From: Phycisphaerales bacterium
Lineage (GTDB): Bacteria; Pseudomonadota; Gammaproteobacteria; Competibacterales; Competibacteraceae
Direction: 5' to 3'
Length of the DNA stretch: 8,531 nucleotides
Assembly (NCBI GenBank): GCA_014879435.1
Contig: JACSSB010000303.1
Coordinates: 1 to 8,531, forward strand
Shown here: one piece after another, positions 1 to 6,045 of the stretch
How positions within the stretch are numbered: the stretch's first letter is position 1
How the letters are laid out: every line of letters begins with the position of its first letter
The notes under the pieces: model-generated
Told to the model about the DNA's origin: nothing
Databases searched by the model: none
Seen by the model: only the letters and a program-made list of their open reading frames with translations
Translations under genes and position numbers: made by a program

Positions 1-533
1 TGGCTTATCACGATCACGAATGGGGCGTGCCGCTCCACGACGAGCGCCGACTATTTGAGATGCTGATACTCGAAGGTGCGCAGGCAGGTCTCAGTTGGCT
101 GACCATCCTGCGTAAAAGGGAAGGGTACCGCCGGGCTTTCGATGGCTTCGATCCAGAACGGATCGCCCGCTACGATGAGCGGGATATCGCTCGATTGCAG
201 GCGGATTCTGGCATCGTGCGCAACCGCCTCAAGATCGCGGCGGCGGTGCGCAATGCACGCGCCTTCCTGAATCTGCGGGAACGGCATGGGGAGTTTGACG
301 CCTTCCTATGGCGTTATGTCGATTCCACCCCCCGACAAAACGCTTGGCGCTCAATGGCGGAAGTTCCGGCGCGCACCCCGGAATCCGATGCGATGAGCCG
401 GGATCTGAAAAAACTAGGATTTACATTTGTGGGGCCAACCATCTGCCAAGCCTTCATGCAGGCCGTCGGCATGGTCAACGATCACACCACCGATTGTTTT
501 CGCCACCAAGAACTGGGGGGATCGCCCGCTTAA
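1..533 (+). CDS. tag: DNA-3-methyladenine glycosylase I (5' end outside window)
   Basis: Cytoplasmic base-excision repair enzyme that removes 3-methyladenine from alkylated DNA. The reading frame is open from base 3, and 176 residues are visible. The first ones (AYHDHEWGVP) align with residue 15 onward of E. coli Tag (187 aa), so only about 14 N-terminal residues lie outside the window; the GTG at 27 is internal. Family hallmarks are present: YHDxEWG (H matches zinc ligand H17), LFEMLILEGAQAGLSW (bases 54-98, with the equivalents of catalytic-pocket E38 at 72-74 and W46 at 96-98), the FVGPTICQAFMQAVG segment, and a C-terminal NDHTTDC whose His and Cys match zinc ligands H175 and C179. The first zinc Cys (C4) would lie off-window. 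The TAA stop at 531-533 overlaps the stop of the convergent methyltransferase gene. Nothing suggests damage to the gene. Confidence 0.95.
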   Translation, partial: AYHDHEWGVPLHDERRLFEMLILEGAQAGLSWLTILRKREGYRRAFDGFDPERIARYDERDIARLQADSGIVRNRLKIAAAVRNARAFLNLRERHGEFDAFLWRYVDSTPRQNAWRSMAEVPARTPESDAMSRDLKKLGFTFVGPTICQAFMQAVGMVNDHTTDCFRHQELGGSPA

Positions 534-1141
534 GCTCGGGTCGCCACCGCCAGGAATATCGGATATTCCCGTATGCGGTCGCCTTGCGGTTTACGCATCA
601 GGTAGCAGGTCTCGAAGTGAACCGAATCGAATCCGGCCCGAACCAACTGCTCCCGTAGCGCCTCCCGCTCAAATCCGGGATGCCCGTCGAAACTAGCACC
701 GTGAAAGGAACCGTCCTCTTGATCCAGATCGGCGATGCATAGAGCGCCTTTCGGTCGTAGCAGTGCATGGAAATCCCGCAGTATCCGCTCCACATCGGAT
801 ACATGGTGCAAGGTCATCAAGGTGTAAATCAGGTCGTAGCGTTCCGTCGGCAATGGATCGACTGCTAGGTCCAGATGCAGCGGTTGGAGGTGATTCATCC
901 CGCTAGCGGTGATCTTCTCCTGTAACACTGCCAGCATGCCCGTTGAGCTATCCGCTAGAGTGATGGCGCCCAACTCCCGACACAGGGCAAAACTCAACAG
1001 TCCGGTTCCACAGCCGTATTCCATGGCGCGCAGATCCGGCGACAATTGGACACGGTTGCGGATTGCCGCCGCCACTGCAGCTGCCCGTTCCCATTTGATC
1101 GGGTCGTTGTCCCATTGCTTAGCGCGTGTGTCGAAATCCAT
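530..1141 (-). CDS. class I SAM-dependent methyltransferase, substrate unknown
   Basis: A 203-aa Rossmann-fold methyltransferase of the Methyltransf_11/25 type. Motif I is EYGCGTG (residues 41-47), which binds S-adenosylmethionine. An acidic residue at the end of strand 2 (LADSS, D64) would hold the ribose hydroxyls. The segment RYDLIYTLMTLHHVSD (101-116) is the motif II/III region typical of small-molecule methyltransferases, and LRPKGALCIADLD (128-140) is the following strand. There is no targeting signal, so it is probably cytoplasmic. The ATG at 1139-1141 is preceded by AGAGGTG at good spacing, and the protein begins as family members do (FDTRAKQWDNDP), which supports this start. It is a single gene, convergent with tag, and is cut off from upstream glgB by a terminator at 1194-1220, so it probably has its own promoter. 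The sequence does not reveal the methyl acceptor. Confidence 0.88.
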   Translation of the reverse strand: MDFDTRAKQWDNDPIKWERAAAVAAAIRNRVQLSPDLRAMEYGCGTGLLSFALCRELGAITLADSSTGMLAVLQEKITASGMNHLQPLHLDLAVDPLPTERYDLIYTLMTLHHVSDVERILRDFHALLRPKGALCIADLDQEDGSFHGASFDGHPGFEREALREQLVRAGFDSVHFETCYLMRKPQGDRIREYPIFLAVATRA

Positions 1142-1157
1142 CTTTCACCTCTGTAAG

Positions 1158-1173
1158 ACGTGCATCAGCACGT
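1158..1173. promoter_or_regulatory. 16-bp palindrome upstream of the methyltransferase gene
   Basis: ACGTGC-ATCA-GCACGT is a perfect inverted repeat with 6-bp arms. It lies 16 bases before the methyltransferase ATG, between that start and the upstream terminator. It could be an operator for a dimeric regulator or a 5'-UTR hairpin close to the ribosome binding site. No convincing -35/-10 pair was seen beside it. A 6-bp-arm palindrome can occur by chance. Confidence 0.3.
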
Positions 1174-1193
1174 TCGATTTCCAACCGTCTCAC

Positions 1194-1220
1194 AAAAAAA
1201 AACCGGCTGCGGCGCCGGTT
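1194..1220 (-). terminator. rho-independent terminator, minus strand
   Basis: On the minus strand AACCGGC (1220-1214) pairs with GCCGGTT (1207-1201) around a 6-nt loop, and the stem runs into an unbroken T tract (nine A's at 1194-1202 on the + strand). The plus-strand direction lacks a T run, so it works for minus-strand transcripts. The only gene it can serve is glgB, whose stop is about 280 bp upstream. The glgB 3' UTR would therefore include the repeat array at 1299-1472, and the methyltransferase would be a separate transcription unit. Confidence 0.8.
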
Positions 1221-1298
1221 AAAAGATCGAGGGAGAAACTCGAGACATGATCTTAAGACTACGAGGATGGCCTCAAGTTTCAATCCAGTTGTGTTTAC

Positions 1299-1326
1299 CG
1301 TCATCCCCGCGTAAGCGGGGATCCAG
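1299..1326 (-). repeat. dRS3-like palindromic repeat, single inverted copy
   Basis: This 28-bp unit is the reverse complement of the repeat type in the adjacent array. Its core ATCCCCGC-GTAA-GCGGGGAT forms a perfect 8-bp stem with a 4-nt loop. Compared with the array core (ATTCCCGC/GCGGGAAT), a T-to-C change on one arm is matched by A-to-G on the other, so pairing is preserved. With the first array copy (1343-1370) it makes a larger inverted pair about 72 bp long, like the ends of a small non-autonomous element. Confidence 0.8.
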
Positions 1327-1342
1327 GGAGCCATCACAGCTA

Positions 1343-1472
1343 CTGGATTCCCGCTTTCGCGGGAATGACGATGGAGGTGGATTCCCGCTTTCGCGGGAAT
1401 GACGAGGGGGGTGGATTCCCGCTTTCGCGGGAATGACGATGGAGGTGGATTCCCACCTGCGCCGGAATGACG
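1343..1472 (+). repeat. four-copy tandem array of dRS3-like palindromic repeats, 34-bp period
   Basis: Four copies of a 26-bp unit start (at GGATTCCC) at 1345, 1379, 1413 and 1447, an exact 34-bp period. The 8-bp spacers read ATGGAGGT, AGGGGGGT and ATGGAGGT. Copies 1-3 have the identical core ATTCCCGC-TTTC-GCGGGAAT (8-bp stem, 4-nt loop) followed by GACG. The fourth, nearest glgB, has a degenerated centre (ATTCCCACCTGCGCCGGAAT). The core fits the ATTCCC-N8-GGGAAT definition of neisserial dRS3 elements, and related dispersed hairpins are common in other proteobacteria. The array starts 27 bp past the glgB stop. Open frames through it are artefacts of the repeat. Possible roles are mRNA 3'-end stabilisation, a cruciform, or an integration or recombination target. 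Confidence 0.9.
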
Positions 1473-1499
1473 ATAAAGCGCATGGCACTTCACTTCAAG

Positions 1500-4400
1500 C
1501 TACCCAATCACCGGTGGATCGGGTATCCAAGGTTCCGGTTTCAGCACGATGGCGCTAAATGGCGGCAGATTCAGCGCCAGTGAGAAGGCAAAGCCGTGAC
1601 TGGATATCTCCTTAGCCATAATGCGCTTGTCGGCGAGGAGAGTTTCATCGGAGCCACCATACTCGCTGGCATCGCTGTTCAAGAGTTCTCGGTATTCCGC
1701 TGGGAACGGCACCCCGATCCGATAGCCTTTATAGTGTTGGTCGGAGAAATTCAACACGAATACCACGCTATCGCGCGGGTCGCGGGCCTTGCGTAGGAAA
1801 GCGAGCACATTGGTCTCGGCACCATTGGCATCCAGCCATTCGAAGCCCGCACTGCGAAAATCGACCTGATAGAAGGCTGGTTCCTGTCCATACAGTTTGT
1901 TGAGATCGGCCACGAAGTGCTGCAAGTGTTGATGCGGCAGTTGACGCGCCTGCTCCCAGTTCAGTTCGCTGTTATCGTTCCATTCAGTGGACTGGCCGAA
2001 TTCCCCACCCATGAACAGCAGTTTCTTGCCAGGATGGCCGTACATGAAGGTGTACAGCAGGCGCAGATTGGCTAGTTGCGCGGCTTCGTCACCGGGCATC
2101 TTGCCGAACAAAGATTTTTTCAAATGCACCACTTCATCATGCGATAACGACAGGATGAAGTTTTCGTTGAAGGCATACACGATGCCGAAGGTTAGTTTGT
2201 CGTGATGGTAACGGCGGTGTACTGGTTCCTGTTGCATATAGAACAGCACATCGTTCATCCACCCCATATTCCACTTGAAACCGAAACCGAGTCCACCCTG
2301 ATCGGTGGGTCGGGATACATTCGGCCAACTAGTTGATTCCTCGGCGATCATCATGACGCCTGGATGTCGGGCGTGTACTACCGAATTGGTGTGTTTGAGA
2401 AACTCAATCGCCTCCAGGTTTTCGTTGCCGCCGTACTTGTTGGGAATCCATTCTTTCTTGGAATAATCCAGATACAACATCGAGGCTACGGCATCGACCC
2501 GCAAACCATCGAAGTGGAACGTATCCAGACAGTACAGTGCATTGGCGATCAGGAAGTTTTCAATCTCGTTACGACCGTAGTTGAAGATCAGCGTGCCCCA
2601 GTCTGGATGTTCGCCCTGGCGCGGGTCGGCATGCTCGTAGACATGGGTGCCATCAAACCAAGCCATGGCGTGGGCATCTTTGGGAAAATGCGCCGGTACC
2701 CAGTCCAGGATCACCCCGATGTTGTTCTGGTGGCAGCGGTCGATCAGTTCCATCAGATCTTCCGGTTTGCCATAGCGCGCGGTCGGCGCGTAGAAGTTGG
2801 AAATCTGATAACCCCAGGAGGGGCCGTAGGGATGTTCGGCCAGCAGCAAGAATTCGATGTGGGTAAACCCCATCTCCAGCACATAGGGAATCAGTTGATC
2901 AGCCAATTCCCGATACGACAGGAAGCTGCCGTCGGAGTGGCGCCGCCAGGAACCGGCATGGACTTCGTAAATAGCGACCGGCCGCTCCCAAATATTGGCG
3001 TTTGCTCGTCGTTGCATCCAGGGACCGTCGCGCCAGCGGTGCTTGCCGATTGGGTCGTAGACCACGCTGGCGGTGCCAGGCGGCGTTTCGGTATGAAATG
3101 CGTAAGGATCGGTTTTGAGAAAGGGGGTTCCTTCGCGGGGCAGGATTTCGAATTTGTACAGATCGCCTTCCCGCATATCGGGTACGAACAGTTCCCAGAT
3201 TCCGGTGCCCGGTCGTAGTCGCATCGGATGGCGGCGACCGTCCCAGTGGTTGAAGGGACCGACTAGGCTGATTCGCTGGGCGTTGGGCGCCCAGACTGCG
3301 AAATTAACCCCAGCTACCCCGTTGACCGTTTGGAGATGGGCACCCAGTTTTTCATAGATCCGATAGTGATTGCCTTCGGCGAACAAGTAACTATCCTGAT
3401 CGCCGAGAATCGAGAAGTTGAAGGCATAGGGATCTTCAAAAATCCGGGTTTGGCCGCGCTCAGTTGCGCTCAGCCAGTAACGTGGTGCTTCTGCTTCCGG
3501 CGGCCCGGCGACCAGCGCTTCACAAAGACCGCCGCCGTGAATCCATTGCAGCGGATACAAAATGTGCGGTTGGCTTCCCCACAGCAGGAAGGGGGCCTCC
3601 GCATCCGGTAACAGGGCGCGCACCACACTCAGATCGGGTTCTTCTGGGAGTGGATGTGGTCCCAGCAGGGCATGTGGGTCGCTATGATGACCGTTGATCA
3701 GTTCGACGCATTCTTCCGCCGACAGCGTAGGATGCGGCTCGCCGTCCTCGCGTAACAGGAAACGCAGCTTCTGTACCGTGTCTTGCCCCTGGAGCCGGGC
3801 GACGAAAGAGCGCACATCGGTGTGTAGCGCATCGATATGGTAGCGCTCACACCAAAACAGCGCGTTGGCCACCAGGAAATTGTGTACTTCGGGCCGCTCT
3901 AGGTCGAAGGCGATCTCAGTTTCGAGATCATCACATTCGTAGATCTGGGTACCGTCGAACCAGCTCAGTTCCTGCCCCTCACGCGGGATCAGCGCGGGGA
4001 TCCAATCGAGGATCACGCCGATATCGTGGTGGTGGCAGGCGTCGATGAAGGCCATCAATTCCTCAGGCCGACCGTAACGCGGATTGGGGGTGAAGTAGCT
4101 GGCCACGGTTTCGCTGGCGGTCCAGAACGACAACTCGACGTGGGTAAAGCGGTGTTCTACCAGCCAGGGCAACACCACTTCCTGCAGTTGCCGGTACGAG
4201 GCCACGCGTTCAGGTACAGGTTTGTCATTGGCCGATTCGCTCAGCGCGACCGGATGGATAGCGACTGGCATCTCCCAGCCAGTGGTTTCCGCCGCCCGTG
4301 CCATCCAGGAGGTATCACTCCAAGCATGGCAATGCCGCAGGTCGTAGATGAAGGCGGCAGTCTTGGGATAAGTCTCGGTATAAAAAGCCAATGGGTCGGT

Positions 4401-4997
4401 TTTGAGAAAGACCGCACCCTCGGTATTGCGAATTTCGTATTTATACAATTCGTCCAGGCCCAGATCCGGCACGAATAATTCCCACACCCCGGATTCATGG
4501 CGCTCCAACGGGTGGCAACGGCCGTCCCAGTGGTTGAAGGTGCCGACCACGCTGACCCGGCTGGCGTTGGGCGCCCAGACCGTGAAGTTGATGCCCGTGA
4601 TCCCGGCTTTTTCCTGAGGATGCGCCCCCAGTTTGGTAAATAAGGAGGCCAAGGTTCCCGTTTGTAGTGCTTGCCCGTCGGCAGCGCTAAAGGAAGGTTG
4701 GTGAATAGCGTAAGGATCGTGGAAGGTGGAAGATTGCCCGTCGGCATCGACAGCAAGGAGCTGATACTCCAGCGTCTGGATTCCAGGAATCCGGGCCACG
4801 AACAAGCCTTCTGGATGTATGCGCTGCATCTCCCGACGGACGGAACCGTTCGCTGGTAGTATGTAAGCGTGCTCGGCCTGTGGCAGAAAAGCCCGAATCA
4901 TCAGCGCCCGTTCCGCTGTGACATAATGCGGTCCTAGGACCGAATAGGGATTTTCGTGCTGCAATTCAATGATTTTTCGAATGTCTTCTTCCAGCAT
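1500..4997 (-). CDS. glgB: 1,4-alpha-glucan branching enzyme with an N-terminal partial duplicate (1165 aa)
   Basis: Makes alpha-1,6 branches in glycogen (GH13, EC 2.4.1.18) in the cytoplasm. It is far longer than E. coli GlgB (728 aa) because two copies are fused in frame. Copy 1: N-terminal domain ~1-110 (NPYSVLGPH), CBM48 ~120-222 (VWAPNASRVSVVGTFNHWDG), half a barrel ~245-420. Copy 2: N-terminal domain ~425-540 (DPHALLGPH), CBM48 ~550-650 (VWAPNAQRISLVGPFNHWDG), full GH13 barrel ~675-1040, C-terminal beta domain to ~1155. Copy 2 holds the complete catalytic set: EVHAGSW 678-684, DWVPAH 765-770, nucleophile D835 in GLRVDAV, acid/base E886 in AEEST, and D954 in LSHDEVVH. Copy 1 has lost most of these. 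The ATG at 4997 has GAAGG 8 nt upstream (5006-5010) and gives the usual GlgB N-terminus. No other glg gene is visible nearby. It probably has its own promoter and ends at the terminator at 1194-1220. Function is near certain for copy 2; the role of copy 1 is inferred. Confidence 0.96.
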   Translation of the reverse strand: MLEEDIRKIIELQHENPYSVLGPHYVTAERALMIRAFLPQAEHAYILPANGSVRREMQRIHPEGLFVARIPGIQTLEYQLLAVDADGQSSTFHDPYAIHQPSFSAADGQALQTGTLASLFTKLGAHPQEKAGITGINFTVWAPNASRVSVVGTFNHWDGRCHPLERHESGVWELFVPDLGLDELYKYEIRNTEGAVFLKTDPLAFYTETYPKTAAFIYDLRHCHAWSDTSWMARAAETTGWEMPVAIHPVALSESANDKPVPERVASYRQLQEVVLPWLVEHRFTHVELSFWTASETVASYFTPNPRYGRPEELMAFIDACHHHDIGVILDWIPALIPREGQELSWFDGTQIYECDDLETEIAFDLERPEVHNFLVANALFWCERYHIDALHTDVRSFVARLQGQDTVQKLRFLLREDGEPHPTLSAEECVELINGHHSDPHALLGPHPLPEEPDLSVVRALLPDAEAPFLLWGSQPHILYPLQWIHGGGLCEALVAGPPEAEAPRYWLSATERGQTRIFEDPYAFNFSILGDQDSYLFAEGNHYRIYEKLGAHLQTVNGVAGVNFAVWAPNAQRISLVGPFNHWDGRRHPMRLRPGTGIWELFVPDMREGDLYKFEILPREGTPFLKTDPYAFHTETPPGTASVVYDPIGKHRWRDGPWMQRRANANIWERPVAIYEVHAGSWRRHSDGSFLSYRELADQLIPYVLEMGFTHIEFLLLAEHPYGPSWGYQISNFYAPTARYGKPEDLMELIDRCHQNNIGVILDWVPAHFPKDAHAMAWFDGTHVYEHADPRQGEHPDWGTLIFNYGRNEIENFLIANALYCLDTFHFDGLRVDAVASMLYLDYSKKEWIPNKYGGNENLEAIEFLKHTNSVVHARHPGVMMIAEESTSWPNVSRPTDQGGLGFGFKWNMGWMNDVLFYMQQEPVHRRYHHDKLTFGIVYAFNENFILSLSHDEVVHLKKSLFGKMPGDEAAQLANLRLLYTFMYGHPGKKLLFMGGEFGQSTEWNDNSELNWEQARQLPHQHLQHFVADLNKLYGQEPAFYQVDFRSAGFEWLDANGAETNVLAFLRKARDPRDSVVFVLNFSDQHYKGYRIGVPFPAEYRELLNSDASEYGGSDETLLADKRIMAKEISSHGFAFSLALNLPPFSAIVLKPEPWIPDPPVIG

Positions 4998-5033
4998 CGC
5001 CCTCGCCTTCTTGGCTGTTTTGCTTTGCCGATA

Positions 5034-5062
5034 AACATATCAAGTTTACGGTTTTAATTGAA
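5034..5062 (-). promoter_or_regulatory. candidate sigma-70 promoter for glgB
   Basis: Read on the minus strand, TTCAAT (5062-5057) and TATGTT (5039-5034) are separated by 17 bp in an AT-rich stretch between the upstream terminator and glgB. The -10 matches 4 of 6 and the -35 only 3 of 6 consensus bases. A promoter is needed here because the terminator at 5122-5158 isolates glgB, but the exact position is uncertain. Confidence 0.3.
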
Positions 5063-5121
5063 ATCGTGGCTAGTTTACCTGGATTCAGGGGCCTAAAAAC
5101 TACTGATGAAATCTTCCAACG

Positions 5122-5158
5122 AAAAAGGGGCGATGCCCGCGTGGGCACCACCCCTTTT
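5122..5158 (-). terminator. strong hairpin terminator after the LTXXQ-protein gene
   Basis: A two-tier stem: outer arms AAAAGGGG (5123-5130) and CCCCTTTT (5151-5158), inner arms TGCCC (5134-5138) and GGGCA (5143-5147) with a 4-nt loop. On the minus strand it ends CCCCTTTTTC, with five T's at 5126-5122, and lies 28 bp past the stop of the minus-strand LTXXQ-protein gene. A T4 run also exists on the + strand, so it may work in both directions, but no + strand gene ends here. Confidence 0.85.
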
Positions 5159-5185
5159 CAGCCATTGAAACGATTCGGTATTGCG

Positions 5186-5791
5186 TTATTCGTCGTTGTC
5201 GCTATCAGCGGGTTGCTCGGTCGGTGGTGGCGGCGGTGCATCAGCCATTGGTTGATTTGCCATCGCCTGAGGTCCACGCCCATGCCGCATCATCATCGGT
5301 CGGTCGGCGAAGAATTTGTCCATGACCTGCTTCTGATCGGCATCGAGCGCGGTGTATAAATCGCTAGCGGCCTTGGTCATCGCTTTCATGCCCGCCAAGC
5401 GTTGCTCCATGATCTGTACCCGCTGTTCGAAATGCGCCACCACGGTGGTATCCCGATTCCGCATTTCCCGCATTTCCTGTCGGCCCTTCATTTTGTCAGC
5501 ATGGTGCGTGTCTTGAGCGGCGAGGAAGGCTTTCCAGACCCCTTCTTGTTCCGGCTTCAGTTTGAGCCGCGCTGCCAGCAGTTCCATCCGCTCCGCATGA
5601 TATTGCTGCATCATGGCTTGGCGTTGGCCAGGACCGCCGCCACGCGAGCCATCCATCATTCCGCAGCCGCCGCCGAAATTGCCACCGCCCATCGGGCCAG
5701 GACCGCCCCAAGGACCGGCGAAAGCCGCAGTGGTCAGGCCGATTCCAGCGACTGCGGCGGCGATCAATAAACGTTTGCGTAGCGTTTTCAT
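5186..5791 (-). CDS. secreted Spy/CpxP-family (LTXXQ motif) periplasmic protein
   Basis: A 201-aa exported protein. Residues 1-25 form a classic Sec signal peptide (MKTLRKR, hydrophobic stretch, AFA then G26). A Gly/Pro/Met-rich linker follows (26-56, one Cys at 43). The helical body has the paired L-x-x-x-Q motifs that define the LTXXQ family: LKPEQ (78-82) and LDADQ (149-153). The tail has a Met/His cluster (RPMMMRHGRG, 164-173) and a Pro-run with an acidic end (PPPPP, DSDNDE). Known members are the ATP-independent chaperone Spy, the Cpx inhibitor CpxP and metal-responsive relatives. ATG at 5791 has AAGGAG 8 nt upstream (5800-5805). The gene is divergent from the response regulator gene, as cpxP is from cpxRA, so it is probably a target of that regulator and may modulate the kinase; that is inference. 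The body similarity does not distinguish chaperone from metal sensor. Confidence 0.85.
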   Translation of the reverse strand: MKTLRKRLLIAAAVAGIGLTTAAFAGPWGGPGPMGGGNFGGGCGMMDGSRGGGPGQRQAMMQQYHAERMELLAARLKLKPEQEGVWKAFLAAQDTHHADKMKGRQEMREMRNRDTTVVAHFEQRVQIMEQRLAGMKAMTKAASDLYTALDADQKQVMDKFFADRPMMMRHGRGPQAMANQPMADAPPPPPTEQPADSDNDE

Positions 5792-5886
5792 CTTCGAAAC
5801 TCCTTAATGTGTGAAAAACTTTATGGCTTGCTTCGGAAGCTATTAGACCTCCGTCATGTAACTGGCGTTTTGCCGAATTGGGGTTT

Positions 5887-5916
5887 TTGTAACGATTTGT
5901 GTCAGTCGCGTACAAC
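5887..5916 (+). promoter_or_regulatory. candidate sigma-70 promoter for the two-component operon
   Basis: TTGTAA (5887-5892) and TACAAC (5911-5916) are 18 bp apart, each matching 4 of 6 consensus bases. Transcription from here would give a 5' leader of about 120 nt containing the inverted repeat at 5950-5994. This is a weak call based on pattern only. Confidence 0.25.
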
Positions 5917-5949
5917 CTGCGTTTTGTCGCGGTATGCTTCCTCATGAGC

Positions 5950-5994
5950 CCTCATCCACAACATCGCCTGAAACTGCTGATGTTGCGCATGAGG
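5950..5994. promoter_or_regulatory. long imperfect inverted repeat upstream of the response regulator
   Basis: CCTCAT (5950-5955) pairs with ATGAGG (5989-5994), and CAACATC (5959-5965) pairs with GATGTTG (5979-5985). The two stems are separated by a 3-by-3 internal loop and closed by a 13-nt loop. A second CCTCAT at 5940-5945 is a direct repeat exactly 10 bp from the first and could pair with the same ATGAGG. Direct half-sites one helical turn apart are how OmpR-type regulators bind, so this may be an operator. It could instead be a leader-RNA hairpin about 50 nt before the start codon. The rest of the 5792-6045 gap shows no gene. Confidence 0.4.
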
Positions 5995-6045
5995 ATTCAC
6001 GCAAACTTCCGTTTGGCAAAGCACCTCCAATTTCCATCATTCCTT

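Noticed and set aside
1343..1472. Evenly spaced repeats resembling a CRISPR array
   Set aside because: Spacers are only 8 bp and nearly identical to each other, repeats are self-complementary dRS3-like hairpins, and no cas gene is near.
1119..1493. Minus-strand open frames through the repeats (HSRESGNP, IPAYAGMT-type peptides)
   Set aside because: These peptides are the translation of the palindromic repeat itself, the frames run through the terminator, and they have no ribosome binding site or protein-like composition.
2364..3218. 284-codon open frame on the + strand inside glgB
   Set aside because: It is antisense to the well-supported GH13 and CBM48 domains of GlgB, has no recognisable domain, and is a product of codon bias in the real gene.
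5830..5840. Short palindrome GCTTC-G-GAAGC in the divergent intergenic region
   Set aside because: Five-base arms are expected by chance at this density and nothing nearby supports a role.
5899..6045. N-terminal extension of the response regulator from GTG 5899
   Set aside because: The extra 49 residues do not resemble any OmpR-family N-terminus and the DNA there forms an inverted repeat; ATG 6046 gives the usual family length.
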